Assembly (NCBI GenBank): GCA_019745775.1 | Contig: JAIESR010000080.1 | Span: forward strand, 1 to 52,687 | Direction: 5' to 3' | Length of the DNA: 52,687 nucleotides | DNA from: Xanthobacteraceae bacterium | GTDB lineage: Bacteria > Pseudomonadota > Alphaproteobacteria > Rhizobiales > Xanthobacteraceae | Part shown: in pieces, positions 1 to 7,481 of the stretch | Layout: each line of letters begins with the position of its first letter | Position numbering within the stretch: the stretch's first letter is position 1 | Made by a program: the position numbers and the translations under genes | Notes under the pieces: generated by a model | The model's database searches: none | The model's input: only the letters and a program-made list of their open reading frames with translations | Told to the model about the DNA's origin: nothing

Positions 1-2
1 CC

Positions 3-59
3 TTTACGTCAGACGAATGCGCTAACTACCTCGCCCATGCAGGATATGCTTCGTCCTAA
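3..59 (+). CDS. C-terminal tail of a transposase, probably IS630 family (partial)
   Basis: An open frame enters from the left edge and stops at TAA 57-59, giving 18 residues that end in DECANYLAHAGYASS. I recognise this as resembling the extreme C-terminus of IS630-family transposases, where an ECxNYF..AGY pattern is common. Only the tail is present, so the catalytic DDE domain cannot be seen and the family call rests on a short match. The competing frame 1 (stop at 73-75) gives no recognisable tail. Moderate to low certainty. Confidence 0.4.
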   Translation, partial: FTSDECANYLAHAGYASS

Positions 60-90
60 CTGGGAAATGCTCTAGAGCGGCTCATTTGAC

Positions 91-171
91 GCGTCATTTG
101 CGAGCGAAGCGAAGCAATCCAGGTTGTTGAGATAGATGGATTGCTTCGTCGCTTTGCTCCTCGCAATGACG
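91..171. repeat. Intergenic palindromic repeat
   Basis: The left arm (cgtcatttgcgagcgaagcg, 91-110) and the right arm (gcttcgtcgctttgctcctc then gcaatgacg, up to 171) are imperfect reverse complements around a short AT-rich centre with aatcca/tggatt. It is the classic intergenic palindrome of Bradyrhizobium-like genomes and could form a long hairpin between the transposase remnant and the convergent lipoprotein gene, possibly serving as a terminator. Confidence 0.75.
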
Positions 172-177
172 ACGCCG

Positions 178-546
178 CTATTGGATGGCGGTGCTGCTGC
201 GCCAGGTCGGCGGGGTCAGGCATTGCTTGCGGCGCGACACGGTGTCGATCACGCCGAGCTCCTCGACCACGGTGCGGTACTCGCCGCGATAGGCGACCGT
301 GCTCACAAGACCGCCGCCGGCGCTCTGCTCGGCCTTCTGGATCAGCGTGCGCAGCTTGAGCTCGCGCTCGGCCATGGCGTTGCCCGCCTTCAGGATCTGA
401 TCGCAGGTGTGGTACTCATATTTCCCGGGATCGGCGAACAGCATCACGTCGACATTGCTCGAGGTCGAGCAGGCCGCCACGCCAAAGAGGATCGCCGCGA
501 GCAGCGCCGCGCTCCCCACCCCTGCGTTGGCACTCCGATACTGCAT
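178..546 (-). CDS. Putative lipoprotein
   Basis: 122 residues from the ATG at 546, with a G-rich ribosome site just upstream. The GTG at 570 would add eight residues without benefit. The N-terminus has a hydrophobic stretch ending in the lipobox LFGVAAC (residues about 20-26), so the product is probably diacylated on Cys and anchored in the envelope. The mature part is short and polar, with two further Cys (in HTCDQ and KQC). I do not recognise a domain. It lies convergent to the transposase remnant and downstream of the dioxygenase gene on the same strand. Gene call fairly sure, function unknown. Confidence 0.7.
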   Translation of the reverse strand: MQYRSANAGVGSAALLAAILFGVAACSTSSNVDVMLFADPGKYEYHTCDQILKAGNAMAERELKLRTLIQKAEQSAGGGLVSTVAYRGEYRTVVEELGVIDTVSRRKQCLTPPTWRSSTAIQ

Positions 547-663
547 GGTCCCCCGGCGGCAGAACGCCACATCTCACAAGCCGACCGTAATGCCGGTACG
601 GAACGAGGCTGGCCGCCAAATGCGCCGATACTACGCCCTATTCGTGGTCAGGCGCCCAATCCA

Positions 664-1521
664 TTAAGTGATCCGCTCGCTGCCCTTGATCTGGCTGCGG
701 TGCATGACCCGCCGGGTCTTGGGGTCGAACGGGTCGCGCCGGTGCAGCACCGAGAGGTTGTTCCACATCAGCAGGTCGCCGACCTTCCATTCGTGGCACA
801 TGGCGAAGCGCGGCTGCGTCGCGTGCGCCCACAACGCATCGAGCAAGGCGTCGCTGTCGGCGACGCTCAAGCCCAACACATAGGCGTTCGGACGCCGGCC
901 GAGGAACAAGGCCTTGCGGCCGGTCTTCGGATCGGTACGCACCAGCGGATGCCGCGCGCCGACGGTCTCGCGCACGTCGGTCACCTCCTTGTAGCCCTTG
1001 CGCAGCATGCCGGCCGAATTGCGCGACGCGTCGTGGATTGCGATCTTGCCCTCGGCCGCCTGCTTGAGGTCGGCGGGCAGCGCCGCGTAGGCGGCGAACA
1101 TGTTGGCGAAATAGGTGTTGCCGCCCGCTTCCGGCGGCGGCACCTCGAGCGCGTGCAGCATCGCAGCCTTCGGTGGCACGTCGACGTAGGTCATGTCGGC
1201 GTGCCAGACCGCCTCGCCGTCGCCGAGATTGCCGATCGGCTTGCCGTCCTCGACCACGTTCGAGATGACGTTGAGCTCGGGATGGTCCTTGAGGAACTGT
1301 TGGCCGAAAGGGTTGGGACCGGGTGGATCGAGCTCGCCGAAGTTCCTGCTGAACGCGATGAGCTGCGGATCGTCGAGCGACTGACCGTGGAACACCACCA
1401 CCAGCCGATCGCGCCACGCGTTTTCAATGGCGGCGATGTCGGAGCGCGGCAGCGGTTTCGAGACGTCGACGCCGGCGATTTCGGCGCCCAGCGGGGCCTC
1501 AAGATTTCTGATCGAGATCAT
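664..1521 (-). CDS. TauD/TfdA-family Fe(II)/2-oxoglutarate dioxygenase
   Basis: 285 residues, the usual length for the TauD family. These enzymes use Fe(II), O2 and 2-oxoglutarate to hydroxylate taurine, phenoxyacetates, alkylsulfonates or related acids. The metal triad is visible: His107 and Asp109 in AVWHADM, and the distal His260 in SVLHRRD, with Arg271 placed to hold 2-oxoglutarate. The N-terminal GAEIAGVD motif is also typical. The substrate cannot be read from sequence, and no sulfonate transporter is adjacent. Translation starts at ATG 1521. Very likely a cytoplasmic dioxygenase; tauD itself is not asserted. Confidence 0.9.
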   Translation of the reverse strand: MISIRNLEAPLGAEIAGVDVSKPLPRSDIAAIENAWRDRLVVVFHGQSLDDPQLIAFSRNFGELDPPGPNPFGQQFLKDHPELNVISNVVEDGKPIGNLGDGEAVWHADMTYVDVPPKAAMLHALEVPPPEAGGNTYFANMFAAYAALPADLKQAAEGKIAIHDASRNSAGMLRKGYKEVTDVRETVGARHPLVRTDPKTGRKALFLGRRPNAYVLGLSVADSDALLDALWAHATQPRFAMCHEWKVGDLLMWNNLSVLHRRDPFDPKTRRVMHRSQIKGSERIT

Positions 1522-1632
1522 GCCCCCTATTGCATCACCGATCGGGGGGAATTTCTAGTAGCGCTTGCGGCCGTTTGCGATGGACGGCCGCGCAACCGGG
1601 CGTGCTACTTGCAAAGCGCTATTTGCAAAGCG

Positions 1633-2121
1633 CTACCTGCAAAGCGCCCCGTGGACCGTCTCCGCGACATGGCTTCTTCCATTGACCAGGTATGCCTCAT
1701 CTTCCCGATCGTGACCGACGATGAAGAGGAACGGCATTCCTTCCCCGTTCCTGCCTGCCGCGCCTTTCATCCGCACGTGGCCGCAGATCGTATCGACGGG
1801 TCTGCTGAGCAGTTTCTTCTGGGCGCGCTGCAATTTGTAGAATTCTGCGGATGCCGGATCGTCGAGCATCGCCGCGATGGCCGCCTTCGCCTTTTCGGTG
1901 ACCGGATCGGATCGTGTGGGAAGCACCTTCGGCGATGCGCTGGTCGTCCGGGTGGGCCTTGGCTTCGCGACAACCTTGGCGGTATTTGGTGCGGTCGGCT
2001 TCGTCGTTTTCGCATCGACCTGGGACGCTGTTGATTGGCGCGTGCCAGGCGCATCGGGATGAGGAGCAGAGGCGCAGCCGGCCAACGCCACAGCCAATAC
2101 GGCTATGAACAACGCTTTCAT
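1633..2121 (-). CDS. Putative lipoprotein with Pro/Thr-rich linker
   Basis: 162 residues from ATG 2121; the longer reading from 2148 lacks a signal peptide start. Residues 1-16 are a lipoprotein signal ending in the lipobox VALAGC. Then follows a Thr/Pro/Lys-rich low-complexity linker (about 20-70) and a compact C-terminal part with two Cys (in TICGH and ALCR) and the motif FLFIVGHDRED. The overall plan, a lipid anchor, a flexible spacer and a small globular domain, suggests an envelope protein facing the periplasm. I do not recognise the domain. It runs in the same direction as the dioxygenase with about 110 bp between them. Confidence 0.7.
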   Translation of the reverse strand: MKALFIAVLAVALAGCASAPHPDAPGTRQSTASQVDAKTTKPTAPNTAKVVAKPRPTRTTSASPKVLPTRSDPVTEKAKAAIAAMLDDPASAEFYKLQRAQKKLLSRPVDTICGHVRMKGAAGRNGEGMPFLFIVGHDREDEAYLVNGRSHVAETVHGALCR

Positions 2122-2526
2122 GGCACGCGCCCCCCTACGCAAACGCAACTCACCCCACGCACGTCGAGTCGCTCCCCCGCAACTCGAGTTTGCACGTTAT
2201 CACATCATCCTGACATTTCTTAACGGACCGTGCGACCGTCTCCTTGAGAGCCGGTGATGTGACAATCAATGTGATTCTAGAACCTCTTGATTGATGGTAT
2301 TTTTGACGCGATTTTTGCGCTCCTGTGAAGCGCGTGCGCAGCCGCGAACGCTTGGTCGCTGCACGCGCGCGCCAATGGTATTTGGAGAGGGGCAGCGAAG
2401 CTGCGGAACTCGCGTCGGCGATCGCGTTCCAAGACAGCAAGGCGGCGCGTACGGCGGCGGGGAAACGCCATAGTCGTCGATGCAATAAAGGAGATATTCC
2501 GATCGACGGAAGAATCCTATTTTCCG
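2122..2526. other. Non-coding stretch upstream of tRNA-Leu; no gene supported
   Basis: About 400 bp between the lipoprotein gene and tRNA-Leu. Open frames exist on both strands, but they run through the tRNA and show no convincing start or domain. The AT-richer part (about 2195-2320) may hold the lipoprotein promoter. Nothing else is recognised. Confidence 0.4.
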
Positions 2527-2612
2527 TGGTGCGGACGGCCGGACTTGAACCGGCACGGGGTTTCCCCCAACGGATTTTAAGTCCGTTGCGTCTACCGTTT
2601 CGCCACGTCCGC
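2527..2612 (-). tRNA. tRNA-Leu (anticodon TAA)
   Basis: On the minus strand an 86-nt cloverleaf can be drawn. The 7-bp acceptor is GCGGACG / CGTCCGC, the discriminator is A, and CCA is encoded (2529-2527). The D-arm is TGGCGAAACGGTAGACGC, the anticodon stem-loop GGA-CTTAAAA-TCC has TAA at positions 34-36, the class II variable arm is long, and the T-arm is GCCGGTTCAAGTCCGGC. Decodes UUA (and UUG by wobble). Confidence 0.97.
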
Positions 2613-2626
2613 TTATGCTGACTTAT

Positions 2627-2741
2627 AACATGGCGCACGTCCTTGGTCGGAGAACCGGTACCCACTTCTCCGGGACGCGCGCTTAACATGGCGCATGTCC
2701 TTGGTCGGAGAACCGGTGTCCACTTCTACGGACATGCGCTG
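2627..2741. repeat. Two tandem copies of a ~57-bp repeat
   Basis: Copy 1 (2627-2684) and copy 2 (2685-2741) both begin aacatggcgca and share ccttggtcggagaaccggt, followed by cccacttct or tccacttct. The core resembles the widely dispersed alphaproteobacterial element containing aaaccggt..ccactttt. The copies differ at about ten positions, so the duplication is not recent. Confidence 0.7.
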
Positions 2742-2775
2742 GCACGCGCTCAAAAGCACGCGCACGTCACGCGGC

Positions 2776-3225
2776 TTAAGCCTGGGCCTTATAGAGCTCG
2801 CCCCATAAGCTTTCCCAGTCCTGGCCGTTGGCGTCGGTGATGCGGCCGTCGCGCTCGTAGAACTTGTTCGGAATCTGGAACATCGCGAGCATCAGCCCGC
2901 CGTCCGGCGCCCAGGCGGAATGTCGGCTGCCGGCGTCGCGCCAGACGAACTCGCCGGGGCCGACATCCATGCCGGCGTCGGGGCCTTCGCGGTCGACCAG
3001 CCGGCCCTCGATCACATAGGTCTGCTCGATCCGCACGTGCTCGTGGTCGGGCAGGATCGCCCCCGGCGCGAAGCGCGTCAGCGCGGTGACGAGGCCGCTC
3101 TCGGGATCGAACAGCAGCGTCTTGATCTCGCAGCCTGCGAAACGCGTCTTCTGCCATTCCATGTTGGCGGGACGCACATGGTGCGAGCGGGGCTCAGCTT
3201 TGGTTTTTGGCGTGACCGCATCCAT
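2776..3225 (-). CDS. Cupin-domain protein
   Basis: 149 residues starting at ATG 3225, seven bases after a strong GAGGAGG site; the codon before it is GTG, so a one-residue longer form is possible. The single beta-barrel cupin carries motif 1 (HEHVRIEQTYVIEG, His-x-His with downstream Glu) and motif 2 (GPGEFVWRDAGSRHSAWAP), so metal ligands are present. It resembles ChrR-type cupins and small dioxygenase-like cupins. Its own substrate is unknown. It follows the phosphoribosyltransferase and intradiol dioxygenase genes on the same strand, with short gaps. Confidence 0.85.
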   Translation of the reverse strand: MDAVTPKTKAEPRSHHVRPANMEWQKTRFAGCEIKTLLFDPESGLVTALTRFAPGAILPDHEHVRIEQTYVIEGRLVDREGPDAGMDVGPGEFVWRDAGSRHSAWAPDGGLMLAMFQIPNKFYERDGRITDANGQDWESLWGELYKAQA

Positions 3226-3281
3226 CACGATCCTCCTCGAAGCTTTAGCGTGTGGCGATCATAGCACCACGCCGCCCGCGC

Positions 3282-3827
3282 CTACAGCCCGGCCTCACGG
3301 ATCGGCGGCTGGAACGTCAGCCCGGTGTCCCACGGGAAAAAGATCCAGGTGTCCTGCGACACCTCGGTGACGAAGGTGTCGACCATCGGCCGGCCCATCG
3401 GCTTGGCATAGACCGTGGCGAAATGCGCGTCCGGGAGCAGCCGGCGCACCAGCCGCGCCGTCTGTCCGGTGTCCACCAGATCGTCGACGATCAGCACGCC
3501 CTTGCCGCGGCCGCCGCCGACGGCGGCGATCTCGGCAGCGACCGTCTTGATGACGCGCGCGTCGTTCTGCTTGGTGTGGTCGTAGCTCGAGACACAGATG
3601 GTCTCGATCGTCCGGATGCCGAGCTCGCGCGCGACGATCGCGGCCGGCACCAGGCCGCCGCGAGTGATGCAGACCATCGCATCGAACGGTCCGGCTTCGG
3701 CCAGCCGCCAGGCGAGCGCGCGCGCATCGCGGTGGAACTGATCCCACGACACCGGAAACGGCTTGCGCGGTTGTTCCGGTTCGGGCGCGATCGTCGGTCC
3801 GGTCTTGGGCCTGGATTTTGTCGCCAT
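3282..3827 (-). CDS. gpt: Xanthine (xanthine-guanine) phosphoribosyltransferase
   Basis: 181 residues from ATG 3827, preceded by GGAG at good spacing; a GTG at 3842 would overlap the stop of the upstream gene. Type I phosphoribosyltransferase fold: the PRPP-binding motif [13 protein letters not shown] lies at residues 111-123, and ITRGGLVPA at about 54-62 supplies the PPi loop. It transfers ribose 5-phosphate from PRPP to xanthine or guanine for purine salvage, in the cytoplasm. The extended N-terminal tail of about 25 residues is usual for the alphaproteobacterial form. Confidence 0.88.
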   Translation of the reverse strand: MATKSRPKTGPTIAPEPEQPRKPFPVSWDQFHRDARALAWRLAEAGPFDAMVCITRGGLVPAAIVARELGIRTIETICVSSYDHTKQNDARVIKTVAAEIAAVGGGRGKGVLIVDDLVDTGQTARLVRRLLPDAHFATVYAKPMGRPMVDTFVTEVSQDTWIFFPWDTGLTFQPPIREAGL

Positions 3828-3838
3828 GGACGCTCCAC

Positions 3839-4456
3839 TCACGTCTGCAAATCGATTACGAAATCGAACCGCGCCGGTATGACGCTATCTTTGGCACTAC
3901 CCTTGGCAGCGCCCTTGTCGAGGCTCATCAACAGCTCTTTGCGGAACAGGCCGTCGCGTCGATTGTCAGGCTCGTCGGGGAAGTACAGCTGCGTGGTCAA
4001 GAGCAGCTTGCCGCCGGCGGCGACATTGATGTGGTAGTGGCGCGTGCGACCGGGATAGAGCGCCGGCACGATGGTGCGGAAGCGATAGCGGCCTTTCTCG
4101 TCGGTGTAGGTGCGGCCGCGGTAGCGGAAGCCCTTGTTGTCATAGGCGCCGCGCTCGTCGGCGTGCCACATGTCGACCACCGCGCGCGCCACCGGATTGC
4201 AGCCGCGCGTCAGCACGAAGCCGACCAGCTCGACCTGACGCGCCTTCGAGCCCGGCTCGACCAGGTTGTCACGGCCGGGCGAGCCGGCGCGAAAGAACGG
4301 CCCCTCGGTCTGCGCCGGCGTCGACGTGCCCTCGGCGCCGCATTGCGGCGTGACCGGCAGCTCCTGCGCGCTCAATTTGGCGCCGCTGATGCCGAAGCCC
4401 CCCACGGCAAGCGCGCCGCGAAAGACGGCGCGGCGGGACGGATGATAACGACTCAT
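3839..4456 (-). CDS. Intradiol ring-cleavage dioxygenase-type protein, Tat-exported
   Basis: 205 residues from ATG 4456, after AGGAG; the longer frame running to 5275 is out-of-frame overlap with the CinA gene. A twin-arginine signal ([14 protein letters not shown], residues 7-20) is followed by an intradiol dioxygenase beta-sandwich. The four Fe(III) ligands expected of protocatechuate or catechol dioxygenases can be placed at Tyr105, Tyr134, His140 and His142 ([10 protein letters not shown]). Export before folding of an iron protein fits Tat. Substrate unknown; it may act on catechol-like compounds in the periplasm. Ends 11 bp before gpt. Confidence 0.87.
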   Translation of the reverse strand: MSRYHPSRRAVFRGALAVGGFGISGAKLSAQELPVTPQCGAEGTSTPAQTEGPFFRAGSPGRDNLVEPGSKARQVELVGFVLTRGCNPVARAVVDMWHADERGAYDNKGFRYRGRTYTDEKGRYRFRTIVPALYPGRTRHYHINVAAGGKLLLTTQLYFPDEPDNRRDGLFRKELLMSLDKGAAKGSAKDSVIPARFDFVIDLQT

Positions 4457-4479
4457 GACGTGTACTCCTGACTTGACTG

Positions 4480-5238
4480 CTAGAGCGCCGCCCTCACCCG
4501 CTTCACCATCTCTTCGACGGCGGTCTTTGCCGCGGTCAACTTTGCCTGATCGCGCGCGCGCAGCACCACATTGGTGTTCGGCCCGCGCTTCTCGTCGAAG
4601 AACGGATAGCTGCCGATCGCGACCTCCGGATGCGCCTTCGCGATCTCGCCGAGCGGCGTGCCGATGTCGCCTTCGCGGCAATCGGCGCGCACGGTCTCCG
4701 ACAGCATGCGCACCCCGGTCTTGAGCCTGGGCGCAACCTCGTCGAGCATCGCCTGCATGATGGTGGGCACGCCCGCCATGACGATGACGTTGCCGAGCCA
4801 GAACCCGGGCGCCGCCGACACTTTGTTGTGAACGAGATCGGCGCCGGCCGGGATGCGCGTCATGCGCATGCGCGCCTCGTTCATCTCGCCGCCGGTCTGC
4901 GCCAGCCGCTCGCTCAGGATCTTGACCGCACGCGGATCGTGGTCGATCGCCACGCCGAAGGCCTTGGCCACGCATTCGGCGGTGATGTCGTCGTGGGTCG
5001 GGCCGATGCCGCCGGTGGTGAACACATAGGTGTGGCGCGCGCGCAACGCGTTGAGCGCGGTGACGATCTCGCTTTCTTCGTCCCCGACGACACGCACTTC
5101 CTTCAGGTCGATGCCGAGCGCGGTCAGGTATTCGGCGATGTAGCCGATGTTCTTGTCCTTGGTCCGCCCGGAGAGGATTTCGTCCCCGATCACCAGCAGG
5201 GCGGCGGTGACCAAATGGCCGGAATTGGCAGCCGTCAT
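4480..5238 (-). CDS. CinA-family molybdopterin-binding-domain protein
   Basis: 252 residues, corresponding to the N-terminal CinA/MoCF-like domain. The start carries ALLVIGDEILSGRTKDKN, and the middle carries TTGGIGPTHDDIT, the glycine-rich loop that in MogA/MoeA relatives binds molybdopterin. The C-terminal nicotinamide-nucleotide deamidase domain of full CinA (about 160 residues more) is absent, so this is the stand-alone form. In related proteins this domain hydrolyses ADP-ribose or similar nucleotides. Start ATG 5238 with AAGGACG upstream. Lies 23 bp upstream of the exported dioxygenase gene. Confidence 0.9.
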   Translation of the reverse strand: MTAANSGHLVTAALLVIGDEILSGRTKDKNIGYIAEYLTALGIDLKEVRVVGDEESEIVTALNALRARHTYVFTTGGIGPTHDDITAECVAKAFGVAIDHDPRAVKILSERLAQTGGEMNEARMRMTRIPAGADLVHNKVSAAPGFWLGNVIVMAGVPTIMQAMLDEVAPRLKTGVRMLSETVRADCREGDIGTPLGEIAKAHPEVAIGSYPFFDEKRGPNTNVVLRARDQAKLTAAKTAVEEMVKRVRAAL

Positions 5239-5457
5239 GTTCGTCCTTGGTTCGTTTCCTAAACGTCGTTCCCACGGCAGGCGGGCCGATCAGGCTTCAG
5301 GTCATCCACGATCCGGGGCAAACTAGCGCCCGGACGGCAGCAACGCCAATCAGAAAGGGGCTCTATCAGCCGTTTTCCGGGCGACAATTTGCGTTCTTTG
5401 CATTGTGGATGCAACGCGCGAAAAATAAGAACAAACGAAATGGCGGAGGAACGGCCA

Positions 5458-6480
5458 ATGACGAGAATCCGGCTGCCGGGCAAGGCAGCGCTGGTGGGCG
5501 TCCTCGCATGCGCCCTGCCCTGGGGCCCGGCAGCGGCTCAGGACACGATCGACCGTCCGATCAACATCTATGTGGCCGGCACCGCCGGCGGCGGCATCGA
5601 TCTCTATGCGCGCGTGCTCGCCCGGCACATCGGGCGCCATATCCCCGGCAAGCCGACGGTGAACGTGCAGACGATGCCGGGCGCCGGCGGCATCCGCGCC
5701 GCCAATTTCCTGGCGCAGCAGGCGCCCAAGGACGGAACGGCGATCGTCACCTTCGCGGGCGGGCCGATCCTCGAGCCCCTGATCGGATCGCGCAAGGTCG
5801 ACTACGACTCGAGCCAGTTCACCTGGATCGGCGCCGTCTCCAAGGACGTCGGCATGTGCATCGCGTGGGGCGCGAGCCCGTTCAAGACCATCAAGGACGC
5901 GCAGCGCGAGACGATGATCGTCGCCGGCACCGGCGCGGGCTCCGACACCGACACCTGGCCGGTCATCCTCAACGAATTGATCGGCACCAAGTTCAAGCTC
6001 GTCACCGGCTATCAGGGCACGCAGGAAACCGTCATTGCGATCGAGCGCGGCGAAGCGCACGGCCGCTGCACGTTCAGTCTCTCCGCGCTCAAGACCGCCA
6101 AACCCGACTGGCTGCGCGACAAGAAGATCAACGTGCTCACCCAGCTCGCATTCGAGAAGCACAAGGACTTCCTGGACGTGCCGCTGATCTACGACTTGGT
6201 ATCGAAGCCTGACGACCGGCAGCTCCTCGACATGATGATCGGTCCGAGCGCGATGGCGCGCCCATTCGCCGGACCGCCCGGACTTTCGCCCAAAATCGCC
6301 GCCATGCTGCGCCGCGCCTTCGACGCGACCATGAAAGATCCAGCATTTGTCGCCGAGGGCGAAAAGATCCAGGCGGAAATCCTGCCGACGACCGGCGAAG
6401 ACGTCCAGAAGCTCGTGACTAAGCTCTATGGTACGCCGAAACCGGTGGTCGAACGGGTGAAGAAGTTCCTCACCCATTGA
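5458..6480 (+). CDS. Bug/TctC-family periplasmic solute receptor
   Basis: 340 residues from ATG 5458, seven bases after GGAGGA; the upstream ATG at 5389 gives an N-terminus with no signal. A Sec signal peptide (residues 1-27, ending AAAQD) precedes the two-lobed receptor with VAGTAGGGIDLYARV and MPGAGGIRAANFL, the loops that grip carboxylate ligands. Bug receptors feed TctAB-type or other transporters with organic acids. No tctA or tctB is nearby. The gene is followed 10 bp later by an exported class II aldolase, so the two are probably co-transcribed. Confidence 0.88.
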   Translation: MTRIRLPGKAALVGVLACALPWGPAAAQDTIDRPINIYVAGTAGGGIDLYARVLARHIGRHIPGKPTVNVQTMPGAGGIRAANFLAQQAPKDGTAIVTFAGGPILEPLIGSRKVDYDSSQFTWIGAVSKDVGMCIAWGASPFKTIKDAQRETMIVAGTGAGSDTDTWPVILNELIGTKFKLVTGYQGTQETVIAIERGEAHGRCTFSLSALKTAKPDWLRDKKINVLTQLAFEKHKDFLDVPLIYDLVSKPDDRQLLDMMIGPSAMARPFAGPPGLSPKIAAMLRRAFDATMKDPAFVAEGEKIQAEILPTTGEDVQKLVTKLYGTPKPVVERVKKFLTH

Positions 6481-6490
6481 GAGGACGGAG

Positions 6491-7315
6491 ATGATGATGC
6501 CATCCAGATCTCATTTCGCGCGGACGCTGTTGATGGGCTTCGCACTGCTCCCCGCACTCATCTCCGGCGCGCACGCGGAAGCAAACCTCGACGCCGTGAT
6601 CCAGGACCTGGTCGCCGCCAACCGCATCCTCTATCGCCAGGGCGTAGTCGACGGCTTCGGGCATGTCAGCGTGCGCCATCCGGCGAACGCCGAGCGCTAC
6701 CTGATGTCGGCGTCACTCGCGCCCGGCCGCGTGACCAAGGAAGACATCATGGAGTTCGATCTCGACTCGCGGCCGATCGATCAGCGCGGGCGCTCGATCT
6801 ACTCCGAGCGCTTCATCCATTCCGAGATCTACAAGGCGCGGCCGGACGTGCAGGCGATCCTGCACAGCCACTCGCCGACCGTGATCCCGTTCGGCGCCTC
6901 GAACGTGCCGCTGAAGCCGATCGTCAACACCGCGGGCTTCCTGTCGCCTGAGGTCCCGGTGTTCGAGATGCGGCGCGTCGCCGGATCGCGCAGCCTCCTG
7001 GTCACAGACGCCAAACTCGGCAAAGCACTGGCTGACGTGCTCGGCAACCGGACGGTCGCGCTGATGCGCGGTCACGGCAACGTGGTGGTCGGGCCCAACA
7101 TCCGGCGCATGGTCTCGCGCGCGATCTACACCGAGGTTAACGCGCGGCTGCAGCTGCAAGCGCTCGCGCTCGGCAGCCAGATCATCTATCTCGACGAGAC
7201 CGAAGCGCGGGCCGGCGAAGAAAACCGCGACAAATCCGAGCGTGGCCACAGCATCGACCGCACCTGGCAGATGTGGGTCGAGGAAGCCATGGGCCCGGGC
7301 AGCGCCGACCGCTGA
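6491..7315 (+). CDS. Class II aldolase/adducin-family protein with signal peptide
   Basis: 274 residues. The class II aldolase fold is shown by the zinc ligands in ILHSHSP (about 120-126) and LMRGHGN, with an acid residue in the substrate loop. These enzymes cleave or epimerise phosphorylated or free sugars and 2-oxo acids; exact chemistry is not readable. Unusually, the first 28 residues are a Sec signal (RTLLMGFALLPALISGAHA), whereas family members such as FucA and AraD are cytoplasmic. Co-transcription with the Bug receptor suggests a periplasmic job on the same ligand. Start ATG 6491; the triple Met leaves a six-base uncertainty. Confidence 0.85.
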   Translation: MMMPSRSHFARTLLMGFALLPALISGAHAEANLDAVIQDLVAANRILYRQGVVDGFGHVSVRHPANAERYLMSASLAPGRVTKEDIMEFDLDSRPIDQRGRSIYSERFIHSEIYKARPDVQAILHSHSPTVIPFGASNVPLKPIVNTAGFLSPEVPVFEMRRVAGSRSLLVTDAKLGKALADVLGNRTVALMRGHGNVVVGPNIRRMVSRAIYTEVNARLQLQALALGSQIIYLDETEARAGEENRDKSERGHSIDRTWQMWVEEAMGPGSADR

Positions 7316-7481
7316 CCGAAAATGCGCCGTCCGGATAGACATTTCACGCCCAAAATAGAGGCAAAGGCTCCATTCCGGCCTGCGTAAGGGCCGTGCACAA
7401 AGTCCGATTGGTTTGGCGCGGGGCTTGCTAATACACTTGCGGGACGAGAATTCCGGAGCGTTCCAGAGCGGTCAAATAGCG

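Noticed and set aside
136-2034. 632-residue plus-strand frame
   Set aside because: It is antisense to two lipoprotein genes and a clear TauD-family gene; composition is Arg/Ala/His-rich as expected of a shadow frame in GC-rich DNA.
2627-2741. CRISPR array
   Set aside because: Only two copies, directly tandem without spacers; no array of evenly spaced repeats was seen anywhere in the window.
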